This document shows positions 26,593 through 36,787 of a DNA stretch of 57,733 nt, piece by piece. How positions within the stretch are numbered: position 1 is the stretch's first letter; every line of letters starts with the position of its first letter. The DNA comes from Macrococcoides caseolyticum (lineage in GTDB: Bacteria > Bacillota > Bacilli > Staphylococcales > Staphylococcaceae): NCBI RefSeq assembly GCF_002902665.1, contig NZ_PPRM01000028.1:1-57733 (forward strand). The letters are read 5' to 3'. The position numbers and the translations under genes were made by a program. Under the pieces are notes generated by a model. It ran no database searches. It was not told the DNA's origin and saw only the letters and a list, made by a program, of their open reading frames with translations.

Positions 26593-27359
26593 AAACAGCA
26601 CTCCCTATCATGTCCACTATGATCGATGAACTGTACAGGATGACCATAAATTTTAGAAATTTCTACTTCGTCAAGCGATTTAAATTGATGTGTTGTTCCA
26701 TGGAAATGCAGATGTTCGTTGAGACAAGCGACTTGTGTTGCTGTATCAACAACTACACCAATATCATGGGAGACAAGTAGAATTGTGATACCTTCTTGTT
26801 TCAGCTGTTCAAGTAACGCATAGAATTCCGCCACATTTTTTGCATCAATCCCTACTGTCGGTTCATCGAGCACAAGCACCGATGGATTTGATATCAAGGC
26901 TCGCGCGATATATACACGCTGCTGTTGTCCACCAGAAAGATCAGATATATTTTTATCTTTTAGCTGATCAATATGGAGACGTCTTAAAATGTCATCCACT
27001 TTTTTATGATCATTCTTGTCAAATCTTTTAAACATAGGTTTTATCTGTATTAAACCGCTTCTTACAACTTCAAAAACATTTGCCGGGAAACCTGAATTTC
27101 CTGCATTTGATTTTTGTGACACGTAACCAATGCCCGTACGATTCTTTAGTTTACGAATGTCCGTACCATTCATCAGAATACTGCCCTCTTGCAAATTCAA
27201 AATACCAAGCATCAGTTTCAGCAAAGTAGATTTCCCAGACCCATTCGGACCTACAATTGCCAGAAAATCACCTTGATAAACACTAATATTGATATGGGAT
27301 AACGCTTTCTTATCTGGATAACTGTAAGATACATCTTTAATTTCAAATACGGGTTCCAT
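26589..27359 (-). CDS. znuC: zinc ABC transporter ATP-binding protein
   Basis: A 256-residue ABC ATPase. Walker A GPNGSGKST, signature [15 protein letters not shown], Walker B VLVLDEPTVGID and the switch His (LLVSHD) are intact. The C-terminus carries HSGHDRECC, a His/Cys-rich tail. Operon order znuC-znuB-zur points to zinc, although ABC-3 transporters for manganese are close relatives. Confidence 0.9.
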   Translation of the reverse strand: MEPVFEIKDVSYSYPDKKALSHINISVYQGDFLAIVGPNGSGKSTLLKLMLGILNLQEGSILMNGTDIRKLKNRTGIGYVSQKSNAGNSGFPANVFEVVRSGLIQIKPMFKRFDKNDHKKVDDILRRLHIDQLKDKNISDLSGGQQQRVYIARALISNPSVLVLDEPTVGIDAKNVAEFYALLEQLKQEGITILLVSHDIGVVVDTATQVACLNEHLHFHGTTHQFKSLDEVEISKIYGHPVQFIDHSGHDRECCL

Positions 27360-27380
27360 ATCCTCATCCTTCTATAAACA

Positions 27381-27421
27381 AAAACAAGCATTAATCATAG
27401 ATTAATCCCTGTTTCTATTGT
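27381..27421 (-). promoter_or_regulatory. palindrome and possible promoter upstream of znuC
   Basis: A 17-bp palindrome ATTAATC-ATA-GATTAAT lies at 27390-27406, extended by partly paired AAACA/TGTTT flanks. On the minus strand TTGACA (27421-27416) stands 19 bases before TATGAT, which falls inside the palindrome. It could be a Zur operator over the promoter, or the nfo terminator, since a U-rich tract follows. It does not match the Bacillus Zur box. Confidence 0.45.
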
Positions 27422-27427
27422 CAAATT

Positions 27428-28324
27428 CTACTGCAATTTAATCTTTTCTAATAATTCAGGATTAAAAGTTCTACTTTTAATCATATCGATTTCAAATTTA
27501 TAAGGCGGCTTTTTATTTTTCTTATCGTCACCAACTTGAACGTAAGGAGTTTCTAGAATCTTAGGAATATTTTCAAACGCTTCATGATAAACGAGTTTTG
27601 TTAATGCATCAAAACCAATATTTCCAAAACCAAAGTTTTCATGTCTATCTTTTCTTGCTCCTATAACATTTTTACTGTCGTTCACATGTACAACTTTTAT
27701 ACGTTCTAATCCAACGATGTCATCAAATTCCTGTAATACTCCATCTAAGTCATTGATAATATCATATCCTGCATCATGTGTATGGCATGTATCAAAACAT
27801 ACAGACAGTCGTTCATTATGTGTTACACCTGAAATAATTTCGGCAAGCTCTTCAAATGATTTACCACATTCAGAGCCTTTACCAGCCATTGTTTCAAGTG
27901 CAATACGCACGTCGTTATTATTTGATAAAACTTCATTCAAGCCTTCGATGATCTTCTTAATACCGGCTTCTTCCCCAGCTCCCACATGTGCACCTGGATG
28001 CAGCACAATATCTTTTGCACCAAGTGCTTCGGTACGCTCAATTTCCTTTTGTAAAAATTCAACACCTAAAGCAAATACTTCAGGTTTTACTGTATTTGCA
28101 ATATTGATAATATAGGGTGCGTGGACAACAATATTTGATAAACCATTTTCTTTCATATGTGCCTGTCCTGCTTCAATATTTAAGTCTTCGATTGCTTTAC
28201 GTCGTGTATTTTGAGGTGCACCTGTATAAATCATAAACGTTGAAGCACCGTAGCTTGCTGCCTCTTCTGAAGCCTGCAGGAGCATTTTCTTTCCGCTCAT
28301 TGAAACATGTGATCCGATTAACAT
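27428..28324 (-). CDS. nfo: endonuclease IV (AP endonuclease)
   Basis: A 298-residue zinc-dependent AP endonuclease of base excision repair. [18 protein letters not shown] is the start; [41 protein letters not shown] and GFGNIGFD carry the metal ligands. The ATG at 28324 has AAGGTGA upstream; a GTG three codons earlier is part of that site. It follows the helicase gene by ten bases. Confidence 0.93.
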   Translation of the reverse strand: MLIGSHVSMSGKKMLLQASEEAASYGASTFMIYTGAPQNTRRKAIEDLNIEAGQAHMKENGLSNIVVHAPYIINIANTVKPEVFALGVEFLQKEIERTEALGAKDIVLHPGAHVGAGEEAGIKKIIEGLNEVLSNNNDVRIALETMAGKGSECGKSFEELAEIISGVTHNERLSVCFDTCHTHDAGYDIINDLDGVLQEFDDIVGLERIKVVHVNDSKNVIGARKDRHENFGFGNIGFDALTKLVYHEAFENIPKILETPYVQVGDDKKNKKPPYKFEIDMIKSRTFNPELLEKIKLQ

Positions 28325-28334
28325 AAGTTTCACC

Positions 28335-29663
28335 TTAACCTTTTCTGTTCTGCTTGTTTACACGTTTAGAGTGTGCTTTCTTTTCATTGCGTTTAATCTT
28401 ATCTAATTCATATCTGAACTTCTTTTTATAACCTGGTTTTACCTTCTTTTTCTTCTTCACTTTATGAACTAAAGATTTTTCAATATTATCTTCTTTTTTC
28501 TGACGACTTCTACGCTCAGTACGATCTTTAATTTCTGTGAGTTCTCCGTTTTTAATATCCGAATGAATAAATGAGAAGCCTTTTTTCTCGATCTGATTAA
28601 TTAAATCTTCTTCATCTGGCGTGTATAGCGTGATTGCTACACCAGTGTAATTACCGCGTCCTGTACGACCTACACGATGTGTGAAGAAATCGATATCTTT
28701 TGGAATATCATAGTTAAACACATGACTTACACCTTCAATATCAATACCTCGGCTTGCAAGATCACTCGCTATAATATATTGGAATTCTAAGTTCTTGACG
28801 CGTTTCATCATCTGGATACGTTCACGAGGTGCCAGCCCTCCATGCATGATACCAACTTTCAATCCTTGATCCTGCAGAAATTCAGCAAGTTCATCTGCAC
28901 GATCACGACTATTTGCAAAGATAATCGCTAAATACGGATTACATGTGTTCATAACGCTCACTAGCTTTTCTTTTTTATCGTTACTCTTTGTCGGGACAAG
29001 GTAGAACGTAATATTCTTATTCGTCTTACTATCTGGTTCGATTTCGATAAATTCCGGCTTTGATAAATATTTGTTTAAAAATGGATGTAATGCTTTAGGA
29101 ATCGTTGCTGAAAAGACAGCAATCTGAGCATCGCGTGATACGTTCGCAGCAATTTTATCAACTGTCGGTAAGAATCCAAGATCGATCATTAAATCCGCTT
29201 CATCAACCACTACTGCATTTGCCAAATGAATATGCAGTACATTTTCCTCCGCTAGATCCTTGATACGGTTTGGTGTACCAATTACGATTTGTGGCTGTAC
29301 TTTTGATTTCTGTATATCTTTATTCTTATCCGTTCCTCCAATGTAAAGCCCTGCTTTAATACCTTCTGTAAAGGAAATAAGATGTTCACTTGCATCATAT
29401 AATTGTTTTGCAAGTTCACGTGTCGGTGCTAGAATAATCACTTGCGGCTGAATTAAATCTTTATCAATTTTATTGATTAACGGCAACAGGAATGCATGTG
29501 ATTTACCTGTACCAGTTTGAGATTGTCCGATTAAATGTGTTTCTTTTTTTAATTTTGGAATAACTCTTCTCTGGATTTCTGTGGGCTGGTTGAAATTTAG
29601 ATCCTTCACCGCTTCTATTAAATATGGTGCAAGTTCAAAATGTTCAAATGGGTGTTTGTCCAT
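28335..29663 (-). CDS. cshB: DEAD-box RNA helicase CshB
   Basis: A 442-residue DEAD-box helicase. Q motif ([13 protein letters not shown]), motif [11 protein letters not shown], Ia [13 protein letters not shown] box [13 protein letters not shown] motif, and IV-VI ([18 protein letters not shown]) are all seen. The tail is very basic ([14 protein letters not shown]). The family aids RNA unwinding in the cold and RNA turnover. Start at ATG 29663, six bases after GAGGAGG; a further in-frame ATG is three bases from it. Confidence 0.92.
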   Translation of the reverse strand: MDKHPFEHFELAPYLIEAVKDLNFNQPTEIQRRVIPKLKKETHLIGQSQTGTGKSHAFLLPLINKIDKDLIQPQVIILAPTRELAKQLYDASEHLISFTEGIKAGLYIGGTDKNKDIQKSKVQPQIVIGTPNRIKDLAEENVLHIHLANAVVVDEADLMIDLGFLPTVDKIAANVSRDAQIAVFSATIPKALHPFLNKYLSKPEFIEIEPDSKTNKNITFYLVPTKSNDKKEKLVSVMNTCNPYLAIIFANSRDRADELAEFLQDQGLKVGIMHGGLAPRERIQMMKRVKNLEFQYIIASDLASRGIDIEGVSHVFNYDIPKDIDFFTHRVGRTGRGNYTGVAITLYTPDEEDLINQIEKKGFSFIHSDIKNGELTEIKDRTERRSRQKKEDNIEKSLVHKVKKKKKVKPGYKKKFRYELDKIKRNEKKAHSKRVNKQNRKG

Positions 29664-29793
29664 CATAATCCTCCTCTTTTTCTTCATCTAATGTATTATA
29701 TAGGAAACATTACTAAAAAGAAAGTAAACATTTTTAAAACCCTATTATAAATGGTATGATGATAGTACTGATTCATGAATTGGAGGCACAACA

Positions 29794-30762
29794 ATGGAAA
29801 TCATTAAAATTACACCTCGTGGCTATTGTTATGGCGTAGTCGATGCAATGGTCATCGCACGTAACGCATCCTTAGACAAGACCCTACCACGTCCTATTTA
29901 TATACTTGGTATGATCGTTCATAATAAACATGTCACAGATGCATTTGAAAGTGACGGCATTATTACATTGGATGGTCCTAACCGACTTGAAATCTTAGAA
30001 CAGATTGAAACTGGAACAGTTATCTTCACAGCACATGGTGTAAGTCCAGAAGTAAAACGTCGTGCAAAAGAAAAAGGCCTTGTCTGTATCGATGCCACTT
30101 GCCCAGATGTTGAAAATACACATACATTGATTCGTCGTAAGAAAGCTGACGGCTATCATGTCATCTATATCGGTAAGAAAGGTCACCCTGAACCTGAAGG
30201 AGCAGTGGGTGTTGCTCCAGATATCGTTCACCTTGTAGAAAACAAACAGGATATCGAACAATTACCAGAATCATTAAATGATCAGAAACTCATTGTAACA
30301 AACCAAACAACAATGAGTCAGTGGGATGTTAAACATCTGATGGAAGACTTAGAAGAGAAGTTTCCGCACATTGAAGTGCATAAAGAAATATGTCTTGCAA
30401 CACAAGTAAGACAGGAAGCCGTTGCTAATCAGGCTCCAAGTGCGGATGTTCTGATCGTTGTCGGTGACCCTAAAAGTAATAACTCTAACAGACTCGCACA
30501 AGTTTCAAAAGAAATCGCACATACTGAAGCCTATCGTATTTCAGATATCAGTGAATTAAAGCTAGAGTGGCTTGAGGGAAAATCAACGATTGCAGTTACA
30601 GCAGGAGCTTCCACACCTACACCGATTGTTAAAGAAGTGATCGACTATATTAAAAGCTATGATCCACTAAATATTACTCCCATACCTGAAACGTCTGGTG
30701 TACCAGTTGACAAGATCTTACCTAAAATTAAAAACGCAGCCCCTGTCAAAATATTAGATTAA
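29794..30762 (+). CDS. ispH: 4-hydroxy-3-methylbut-2-enyl diphosphate reductase
   Basis: A 322-residue IspH that converts HMBPP to IPP and DMAPP, the last MEP step. Cluster cysteines lie in [17 protein letters not shown] and the later KEICLATQ segment; the His sites are in GMIVHNKHV and [13 protein letters not shown]. The final Cys region of some homologues is replaced by the PKSNNSNRL motif, as usual for substrate binding. GGAGG precedes the ATG. Single gene with a terminator behind it. Confidence 0.93.
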   Translation: MEIIKITPRGYCYGVVDAMVIARNASLDKTLPRPIYILGMIVHNKHVTDAFESDGIITLDGPNRLEILEQIETGTVIFTAHGVSPEVKRRAKEKGLVCIDATCPDVENTHTLIRRKKADGYHVIYIGKKGHPEPEGAVGVAPDIVHLVENKQDIEQLPESLNDQKLIVTNQTTMSQWDVKHLMEDLEEKFPHIEVHKEICLATQVRQEAVANQAPSADVLIVVGDPKSNNSNRLAQVSKEIAHTEAYRISDISELKLEWLEGKSTIAVTAGASTPTPIVKEVIDYIKSYDPLNITPIPETSGVPVDKILPKIKNAAPVKILD

Positions 30763-30800
30763 CAAAAGCGCCATCGTCAGTAGACGATGGCACTTTTGTT
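30761..30800. terminator. bidirectional terminator
   Basis: AACAAAAG-GCCATCGTC and GACGATGGC-CTTTTGTT form a 17-bp stem with one mismatch and an AGTA loop (30779-30782), between ispH and the convergent nif3-like gene. Confidence 0.88.
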
Positions 30801-31882
30801 TATATTTCATTAAACGGATTAGTATTTGTCGTTGATGCGACAACTGTAATTTCAGGTATCAGGCCATCAATTATCGCTTTTAGCCCTTCTCTCATTACAT
30901 ATTCACTGTAATGACCGATATCAATTGCAATCTGCCCTTTCATCAGTAGATCTTGTGCTTCATGGTACTTGATATCCCCAGTTAAAAACACATCAGCTCG
31001 TCCTGCAATTTGATCCATATATGATACGCCGGCACCACCTATAATAGATATTGACGCAATCTGGGCATTTAAATTACCAATTACTTTAACATACGGAATA
31101 TCAAGCTTTTCTTTTAAGATTTCAGCAAGCTCGTGAACCTTCATTTCTTTAATCCTACCGATAGTCCCCGTACCATAATCTGCCTGAACGTCATATTCAA
31201 ATATATCATATGCAGGCGTTTCATACGGGTGTACATCCATAATGACTTTCTCTACCTGCTGTCTTATTTGAGGTTCAAACACACACTCAATCTTCATTTC
31301 CTGTTCGTAATGGATTTCACCATTCTTACCTACAAATGGATTTGCACTTGATAATGGCATAAATTCTCCTGTACCTTCTGTCGTATAGAAGCAATGCGCA
31401 TATTCTCCGATTTGTCCGGCACCAATTTGCGCTAATGCATCTTTCATTTGCGCGACATGATCATTCGGTACAAACAACTGTAATTTACAAAACTTTCTAG
31501 ATTCGCGTAACAGAATCGTCTGATCCTTCAACCCAATTTGTTTACCGATCATATAACTCACACCATATTTGTAGTTATCTAAATTTGTATGCATCGCAAT
31601 CACTTGAATATCATGCTTAATTGCACGGCGCATGACATTGCCGTATCCTCTGGCATTAATTTGTTTGATGCCACTAAAAATAAGCGGGTGGTGACAAATA
31701 ATTGTATTGATACCAAGCGTAATTGCTTCATCGATAACCTCCTCTGTACAGTCTAATGTTGTCAGAACCCCTGTTACTTCTGTCGATTCGTCTCCAATTA
31801 ACAGGCCGACATTGTCCCAGGATTCCGCTGTGTACTTTGGAATTTCATTATGAATAATCTGCTGTAATTCACAAATTTTCAA
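30800..31882 (-). CDS. Nif3-like dinuclear metal center protein (YqfO)
   Basis: A 360-residue NIF3-family protein. The metal-binding motif ICHHPLIFSG and AMHTNLDNY lie in the first half, DIGHYSEYVMREGL in the second; a PII/CutA-like domain (about residues 125-230) is inserted, as in Bacillus YqfO. Annotated in databases as GTP cyclohydrolase I type 2-like, but the family's reaction is not established. It overlaps trmK by 14 bases. Confidence 0.9.
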   Translation of the reverse strand: MKICELQQIIHNEIPKYTAESWDNVGLLIGDESTEVTGVLTTLDCTEEVIDEAITLGINTIICHHPLIFSGIKQINARGYGNVMRRAIKHDIQVIAMHTNLDNYKYGVSYMIGKQIGLKDQTILLRESRKFCKLQLFVPNDHVAQMKDALAQIGAGQIGEYAHCFYTTEGTGEFMPLSSANPFVGKNGEIHYEQEMKIECVFEPQIRQQVEKVIMDVHPYETPAYDIFEYDVQADYGTGTIGRIKEMKVHELAEILKEKLDIPYVKVIGNLNAQIASISIIGGAGVSYMDQIAGRADVFLTGDIKYHEAQDLLMKGQIAIDIGHYSEYVMREGLKAIIDGLIPEITVVASTTNTNPFNEI

Positions 31883-32555
31883 TGTTTAAGACCTCCTTTA
31901 AAGTTTCAATATCATTCAGTAGCTGTGATGCTTTTTCAGAGTGTCTTTCTTCTGATTTTATCGATTCATATACTGTTTTCAGATGATGATACTCACGTAG
32001 CCACTTCTCCTTAAAGACATCGTCCTTTTTATTTAATAACACCGGACCAAACTTTAATTCTCTTTCATTATATACTACGTCGTTATTGTTTCGTTCAGCA
32101 ACAATAATTTCATACACGTGCTTACGCTCTTTCATAATGACTTCATCTTTTATTATGTAGCCTAATGCCATCAACCTGCGCCTAACAGCTTCTGTATGAA
32201 TATTACTTTGCAGTATAAGTGTCGGATAATGGGTAAGTTTTTCTTTACCTTTGTTTAAAATCTCACTGATTAATGGGCCACCCATACCACAAATGGTAAT
32301 GCAGTCTACTTCATTGGGCTCAATTACATCAAGGCCGTCTCCAAGTCTGACGTCTATCTTGCTGTCTAGTGCATACTTCTTTACATTTTCTACTGCTGCC
32401 ATGAATGGGCCCTTTACAACTTCACCTGCAACAGCACTTTTTACTTTGCCTTGTTCTACTGCATATATCGGAAGATAAGCATGATCTGAACCAATATCTG
32501 CTAATCTCTCATGATTGATATATGTTGCAACTGTCAGTAATCTGTTATTTATCAT
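31869..32555 (-). CDS. trmK: tRNA (adenine(22)-N(1))-methyltransferase TrmK
   Basis: A 228-residue SAM-dependent methyltransferase that makes m1A22 in tRNA. The SAM site is LADIGSDHAYLPIYAV, followed by ITICGMGGPLI and LILQSNIH, with a C-terminal coiled-coil region (about 170-228). The start is either ATG 32555 or the adjacent GTG 32558; AAAGGA fits both. Paired with the nif3-like gene as in Bacillus yqfN-yqfO. Confidence 0.9.
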   Translation of the reverse strand: MINNRLLTVATYINHERLADIGSDHAYLPIYAVEQGKVKSAVAGEVVKGPFMAAVENVKKYALDSKIDVRLGDGLDVIEPNEVDCITICGMGGPLISEILNKGKEKLTHYPTLILQSNIHTEAVRRRLMALGYIIKDEVIMKERKHVYEIIVAERNNNDVVYNERELKFGPVLLNKKDDVFKEKWLREYHHLKTVYESIKSEERHSEKASQLLNDIETLKEVLNIENL

Positions 32556-32580
32556 CACGTTTATCCTTTCATTTCATCCA

Positions 32581-32616
32581 TTTAAAAGAGGATGAGACAA
32601 CGTTGTCCCATCCTCT
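32581..32616 (-). terminator. terminator of cccA
   Basis: AGAGGATG-GACAACG and its complement form a long stem at 32587-32616 with one mismatch; on the minus strand UUUUA follows. It lies between cccA and trmK. Confidence 0.82.
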
Positions 32617-32630
32617 CATATTGCAAATTA

Positions 32631-32984
32631 TTATTTAGCACCATCTTTAAGATACTTAACTAAAGTATCTAGATCTTTATCAGAAATTGTTGCTTCATCA
32701 TGTGCTGGCATCGCACCTTTACCTTCACGGATAACTTTCTTTAAAGCACCTGCGTCTTTAGAGTTCCCCGCTAATTTAGGACCCATACCGCCTTCTAAGT
32801 TTTGCCCATGACAAGAAGTACAGTTGTCTTTAGCAAATGTTTTTGCATCAAATTTCTGTTCAGTTTTAGCACCGTCTTCGCTTTCTTCTTCCCCTTTGTT
32901 TGCACCGTGTGCTGACATAAAGAAAATAAGACCTACACCCATAAGCATAATAAGTATAAACGGTATCACTGGATTACGATTCAT
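32631..32984 (-). CDS. cccA: membrane-anchored cytochrome c550
   Basis: A 117-residue c-type cytochrome. One N-terminal membrane anchor (about 6-25), an acidic linker, then the heme domain with CTSCH and the distal Met in the AMPAHDEATI segment. Located next to sigA as in Bacillus cccA. It shuttles electrons on the outer membrane face; heme attachment needs the Ccs/Res system encoded elsewhere. Confidence 0.92.
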   Translation of the reverse strand: MNRNPVIPFILIMLMGVGLIFFMSAHGANKGEEESEDGAKTEQKFDAKTFAKDNCTSCHGQNLEGGMGPKLAGNSKDAGALKKVIREGKGAMPAHDEATISDKDLDTLVKYLKDGAK

Positions 32985-33073
32985 TCAATTAACCTCCCTT
33001 TAAATTCACCATATACATATCTATTTTATATTAAAAAGTAGGATTGTCAAAGACTTTTCACAATTTAATTTAA

Positions 33074-34174
33074 TTAATCCATAAAATCTTTTAAACGTTT
33101 ACTTCGTGATGGATGACGTAATTTTCTGAGTGCTTTTGCTTCTATCTGTCTGATACGTTCACGTGTTACGCCAAAGACCTTACCAACTTCCTCAAGCGTG
33201 CGTGTACGGCCATCATCAAGTCCAAATCTTAAGCGCAGGACATTTTCTTCTCTATCCGTCAGAGTATCAAGTACGTCTTCTAACTGTTCTTTCAGAAGTT
33301 CATAAGCTGCATGATCTGCGGGACTTTGTGCATCCTGATCCTCAATGAAATCACCAAGATGGCTGTCATCTTCTTCTCCAATCGGTGTTTCAAGAGAAAC
33401 TGGTTCCTGAGCAATCTTCAAGATCTCTCTTACTTTTTCAGCTGGTAGATCCATTTCTTCTCCGATCTCTTCTGGAGAAGGATCACGGCCTAAATCTTGC
33501 AGTAACTGACGTTGTACACGAATTAATTTATTGATTGTTTCTACCATATGAACTGGAATTCGAATTGTACGCGCCTGGTCAGCGATTGCACGTGTTATCG
33601 CCTGACGAATCCACCACGTTGCATAAGTCGAAAATTTAAAGCCTTTTGTAAAGTCAAATTTCTCAACCGCTTTTATTAGTCCCATATTTCCTTCCTGAAT
33701 CAAGTCAAGAAACAGCATACCACGGCCAACGTAACGCTTCGCAATACTAACTACAAGACGTAAGTTTGCTTCTGCAAGTCTCGCTTTCGCCTCTTCGTCA
33801 CCTTGTTCAATACGTTTCGCAAGTTCAATTTCTTCTTCTGCACTTAATAAATTTACACGACCAATTTCTTTTAAATACATACGTACAGGGTCATTAATCT
33901 TAACACCCGGTGGTGCTGAAAGATCATTTAAATTAATCTTGTCGTCCGTATCTTGTGCATCTTTTTCATTAATTAATGTAATATCATTCTCAGCAATCGC
34001 TTCAAAGAATTCATCCATATGATCAGAATCCATTTCGAAGTTCTGCAATTTATCAGCAATCTCTTCATGACTGAGATGACCATTCTTCTTACCAGTCTCT
34101 ATCAATTGTGCTTTAACCTGGTCAATTGTTAATAATACATCATCTTTAGTTTTTTTCATTTCTTTTTTGGTCAT
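33074..34174 (-). CDS. sigA: RNA polymerase primary sigma factor SigA
   Basis: A 366-residue housekeeping sigma factor. Region 1.1 at the start, 1.2 ([25 protein letters not shown]), 2 ([42 protein letters not shown]), 3 ([14 protein letters not shown]) and 4 ([24 protein letters not shown]) are intact. Forms the dnaG-sigA macromolecular synthesis pair. A GGGGGTT site precedes the ATG. Confidence 0.96.
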   Translation of the reverse strand: MTKKEMKKTKDDVLLTIDQVKAQLIETGKKNGHLSHEEIADKLQNFEMDSDHMDEFFEAIAENDITLINEKDAQDTDDKINLNDLSAPPGVKINDPVRMYLKEIGRVNLLSAEEEIELAKRIEQGDEEAKARLAEANLRLVVSIAKRYVGRGMLFLDLIQEGNMGLIKAVEKFDFTKGFKFSTYATWWIRQAITRAIADQARTIRIPVHMVETINKLIRVQRQLLQDLGRDPSPEEIGEEMDLPAEKVREILKIAQEPVSLETPIGEEDDSHLGDFIEDQDAQSPADHAAYELLKEQLEDVLDTLTDREENVLRLRFGLDDGRTRTLEEVGKVFGVTRERIRQIEAKALRKLRHPSRSKRLKDFMD

Positions 34175-34195
34175 AATATTAACCCCCTGTAGAAT

Positions 34196-35947
34196 CTACT
34201 GTTTCTTTTGTCGTTGTAAATTAATAATTTCACGCATAAGCTGCGCACGTTTTTCATGATTCTCTGTACTTACAGCATCACTAAGTTGTGCCTTTAACGA
34301 TTGCAGCTGCTCTATTTCTTTCGGTTCCTGCTGAAAGACATAGAGATAATCATTGACTTCTTCAATAGAAGGCTCATGATTTACGAGCATAGCATCAATT
34401 TTCAGACAAGTTTCATGGCATTCATGTGGGACATGTGATGAGAACTTACTTAACATAAATGTCTCTTCTATTTTATAGTACCCACTTAAAGCTTTATAAA
34501 TCATCTGATGAACTTTGACGCTAAAATGTTCTTCTGTAATCTGATCTTTAAACTGCATAAACAGCATACGATCATTCATAAAATATTTGAGCACAGTACG
34601 CTCCGCTAGCATTGGTCGTGAGAGTACCTCACTTTCAAATGTCGGCATACGCGCTTGTATTCTATTATCCTTCTGTACTTTGAATTTTAAGCTGTCAAAG
34701 TCTACATTAAACAATTCAGTGATTTCGTGCAATACTTTTTTCTGTAAATGCTCGGAATTCATTAGTTTAGCATCTTCGATAATGTTATTCAAATGTTTTT
34801 CATAGGCAAGATCATTATTCTTAATTTCATCAAGATAATGACGCATATAAAAGCTCACATAAGTAAGCTTATTATGATTAAAATAACTTAAAAATTTATC
34901 CGTTCCAAGTTCTGTAATCATTTCATCCGGATCGTACCCTTTTTTCATCGGTACAACAAATACATTCATTCCTTCTTGATTTAACTGCTTACCAATTTTG
35001 AGCGTTGCTTCGATACCCGCTCGGTCGCCATCGTACATCAGTGTAATATTTGATGCCAGTTTCTTCAGCTGCAGGATATGCTCACGGCTAAGTGCTGTGC
35101 CCATCGTTGCAATCGCATTTAATATTCCTGCTTCATTAAGCTTAAGGACATCCATAAATCCTTCCAGTAAAATCACTTCATCTTGATTACGAATTGGTTT
35201 TCTTGCAACATCGATATGATAAAGTACATTTCTTTTTTGGAAAATTAATGTTTCCGGACTGTTTAGATACTTTGGTTCGCTCCCATCAATCGAGCGTGCC
35301 GAAAAGCCGATGACTTTACCACGGAAGTCCTTGATAGGAAACATGATACGGTTTCTAAAACGATCGAAGTAGGAAATCGTTTCTTCATTACGGCTTAGTA
35401 AACCTGCGTCATATGCAAGCGCCTCATCATAACCTTTATTCTTTAAATAATCACGGGTGAATGTTGACACGTTGGGACTATAACCTATTTTCTCACGTGC
35501 AATCTGTTCATCTGTAAAGCCTCTTGAATACAAGTATTTAAGCGCTGGCTCAGCTTGTTCAATCGCCTTAAGCACATAGTTATAATAGTGCGCCATCGCC
35601 TCATGCATCGCAATCATCTTGTTCTGTTCATTATCTGCTTGAGGCGTATCGTCGTCAGTCTTAACTTCTATCCCTGTACGCTCACCTAGTATTTTTACCG
35701 CCTCTATAAAGCTTATGGCTTCAATCTGTTCTATAAACTGAAAGACGTTCCCGCCTTTTTTACAGCCGAAGCAGTGGCAAATCTGTTTTTCTACCGAGAC
35801 AGAAAACGAAGGGGTCTTTTCATCATGAAAGGGACATAAACCAATATAGTTTCGTCCCCTTTTTTCTAACTTCACATATTGACTGACAACGTCCAATATA
35901 TCGTTCTTCTGTTGAATTTCATGAATTAGCTCTGGCTCTATATGCAA
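34196..35947 (-). CDS. dnaG: DNA primase
   Basis: A 583-residue primase. The N-terminal CHC2 zinc finger (CPFHDEKTPSF..CHCFGC), the TOPRIM domain with LLEGFMDVLKL and MYDGDRAGIEA, and a C-terminal helicase-interaction region (about 450-583). Two starts are possible: GTG 35956 or TTG 35947. The AGAGGTG ribosome site covers the GTG and lies six bases before the TTG, so I chose TTG. It is followed by sigA after 21 bases. Confidence 0.93.
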   Translation of the reverse strand: MHIEPELIHEIQQKNDILDVVSQYVKLEKRGRNYIGLCPFHDEKTPSFSVSVEKQICHCFGCKKGGNVFQFIEQIEAISFIEAVKILGERTGIEVKTDDDTPQADNEQNKMIAMHEAMAHYYNYVLKAIEQAEPALKYLYSRGFTDEQIAREKIGYSPNVSTFTRDYLKNKGYDEALAYDAGLLSRNEETISYFDRFRNRIMFPIKDFRGKVIGFSARSIDGSEPKYLNSPETLIFQKRNVLYHIDVARKPIRNQDEVILLEGFMDVLKLNEAGILNAIATMGTALSREHILQLKKLASNITLMYDGDRAGIEATLKIGKQLNQEGMNVFVVPMKKGYDPDEMITELGTDKFLSYFNHNKLTYVSFYMRHYLDEIKNNDLAYEKHLNNIIEDAKLMNSEHLQKKVLHEITELFNVDFDSLKFKVQKDNRIQARMPTFESEVLSRPMLAERTVLKYFMNDRMLFMQFKDQITEEHFSVKVHQMIYKALSGYYKIEETFMLSKFSSHVPHECHETCLKIDAMLVNHEPSIEEVNDYLYVFQQEPKEIEQLQSLKAQLSDAVSTENHEKRAQLMREIINLQRQKKQ

Positions 35948-35960
35948 ATTATGCACCTCT

Positions 35961-36776
35961 TTAACGTTGATTCTCAGTTATAATCTTAATAATTTCGTTT
36001 GCTGTTTCTTCTATCGCTTTATTTGATACATCGATCACCTTACATCCAATTCTATCGACAATCGAATGGAAATAGTCAAGTTCTTCATGAATACGGTCAT
36101 CCTTAGCATAGTTTGCATCATTCTTTAACCCAAGTTGAGCGAGACGTTCCACTCTTATCTTGTTTAACTTAGCTGGATCAATTTTTAGTGCGATGCACTT
36201 GGATGGATCTATATCAAACAGCTGCTCAGGCGGATCAACTTCGGGTACAAGTGGCACGTTCATCACCTTATATCGCTTATGTGCTAAGTATTGACTTAGT
36301 GGCGTCTTAGATGTACGCGAGACACCTATCAGCACGATATCTGCTTTAGCTAAGCCGCGCACGTCTCTTCCATCATCGTATTTTACGGCAAATTCAATGG
36401 CTTCTATTTTCTTGAAATAATCTTCATCTAACTTATGTACGATACCTGGTTCATTTAAGGGATGCTCATCTAGAGCATCAACCAGCACTGTCATCAAAGG
36501 ACCCATTATATCGACACTCTTAATATTAAAAGCCTCAAGCTGCTGCTGCATGTACTTTCTAATCGCTGGTTTAACAAGTGTATAGACAACTATCGATTCT
36601 TGTTCCTTTGACAGATTAATAACTTCATCAATATTCTCGGTCGTCTCGATATAAGGTAATCGTATTGTTTCAATCACATTATTCAGCAGATTAAATTGAG
36701 ATATACATGCTTTCGTAACGAGTTCTGCGGTCTCTCCTACAGAATCCGATGCGATGATTAATCTAATTTCTTTCAT
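35961..36776 (-). CDS. pyruvate, phosphate dikinase regulatory protein (PPSR family)
   Basis: A 271-residue DUF299 protein with the nucleotide-binding motif [19 protein letters not shown] and start [14 protein letters not shown]. Family members phosphorylate and dephosphorylate PPDK or PEP synthase using ADP and phosphate. Lies between ccpN and dnaG; in Bacillus its homologue YqfL acts with CcpN in gluconeogenic control. PPDK itself is not in this window. Confidence 0.9.
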   Translation of the reverse strand: MKEIRLIIASDSVGETAELVTKACISQFNLLNNVIETIRLPYIETTENIDEVINLSKEQESIVVYTLVKPAIRKYMQQQLEAFNIKSVDIMGPLMTVLVDALDEHPLNEPGIVHKLDEDYFKKIEAIEFAVKYDDGRDVRGLAKADIVLIGVSRTSKTPLSQYLAHKRYKVMNVPLVPEVDPPEQLFDIDPSKCIALKIDPAKLNKIRVERLAQLGLKNDANYAKDDRIHEELDYFHSIVDRIGCKVIDVSNKAIEETANEIIKIITENQR

Positions 36777-36787
36777 AAATTTATCCC

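Noticed and set aside
27381-27421. Standard Zur box upstream of znuC
   Set aside because: No TCGTAAT-N-ATTACGA-type sequence is seen; the palindrome found differs and is listed as uncertain.
28335-29687. Longer cshB start at 29687
   Set aside because: The extra codons are the ribosome site itself (GAGGAGG) and lack a site of their own; ATG 29663 fits.
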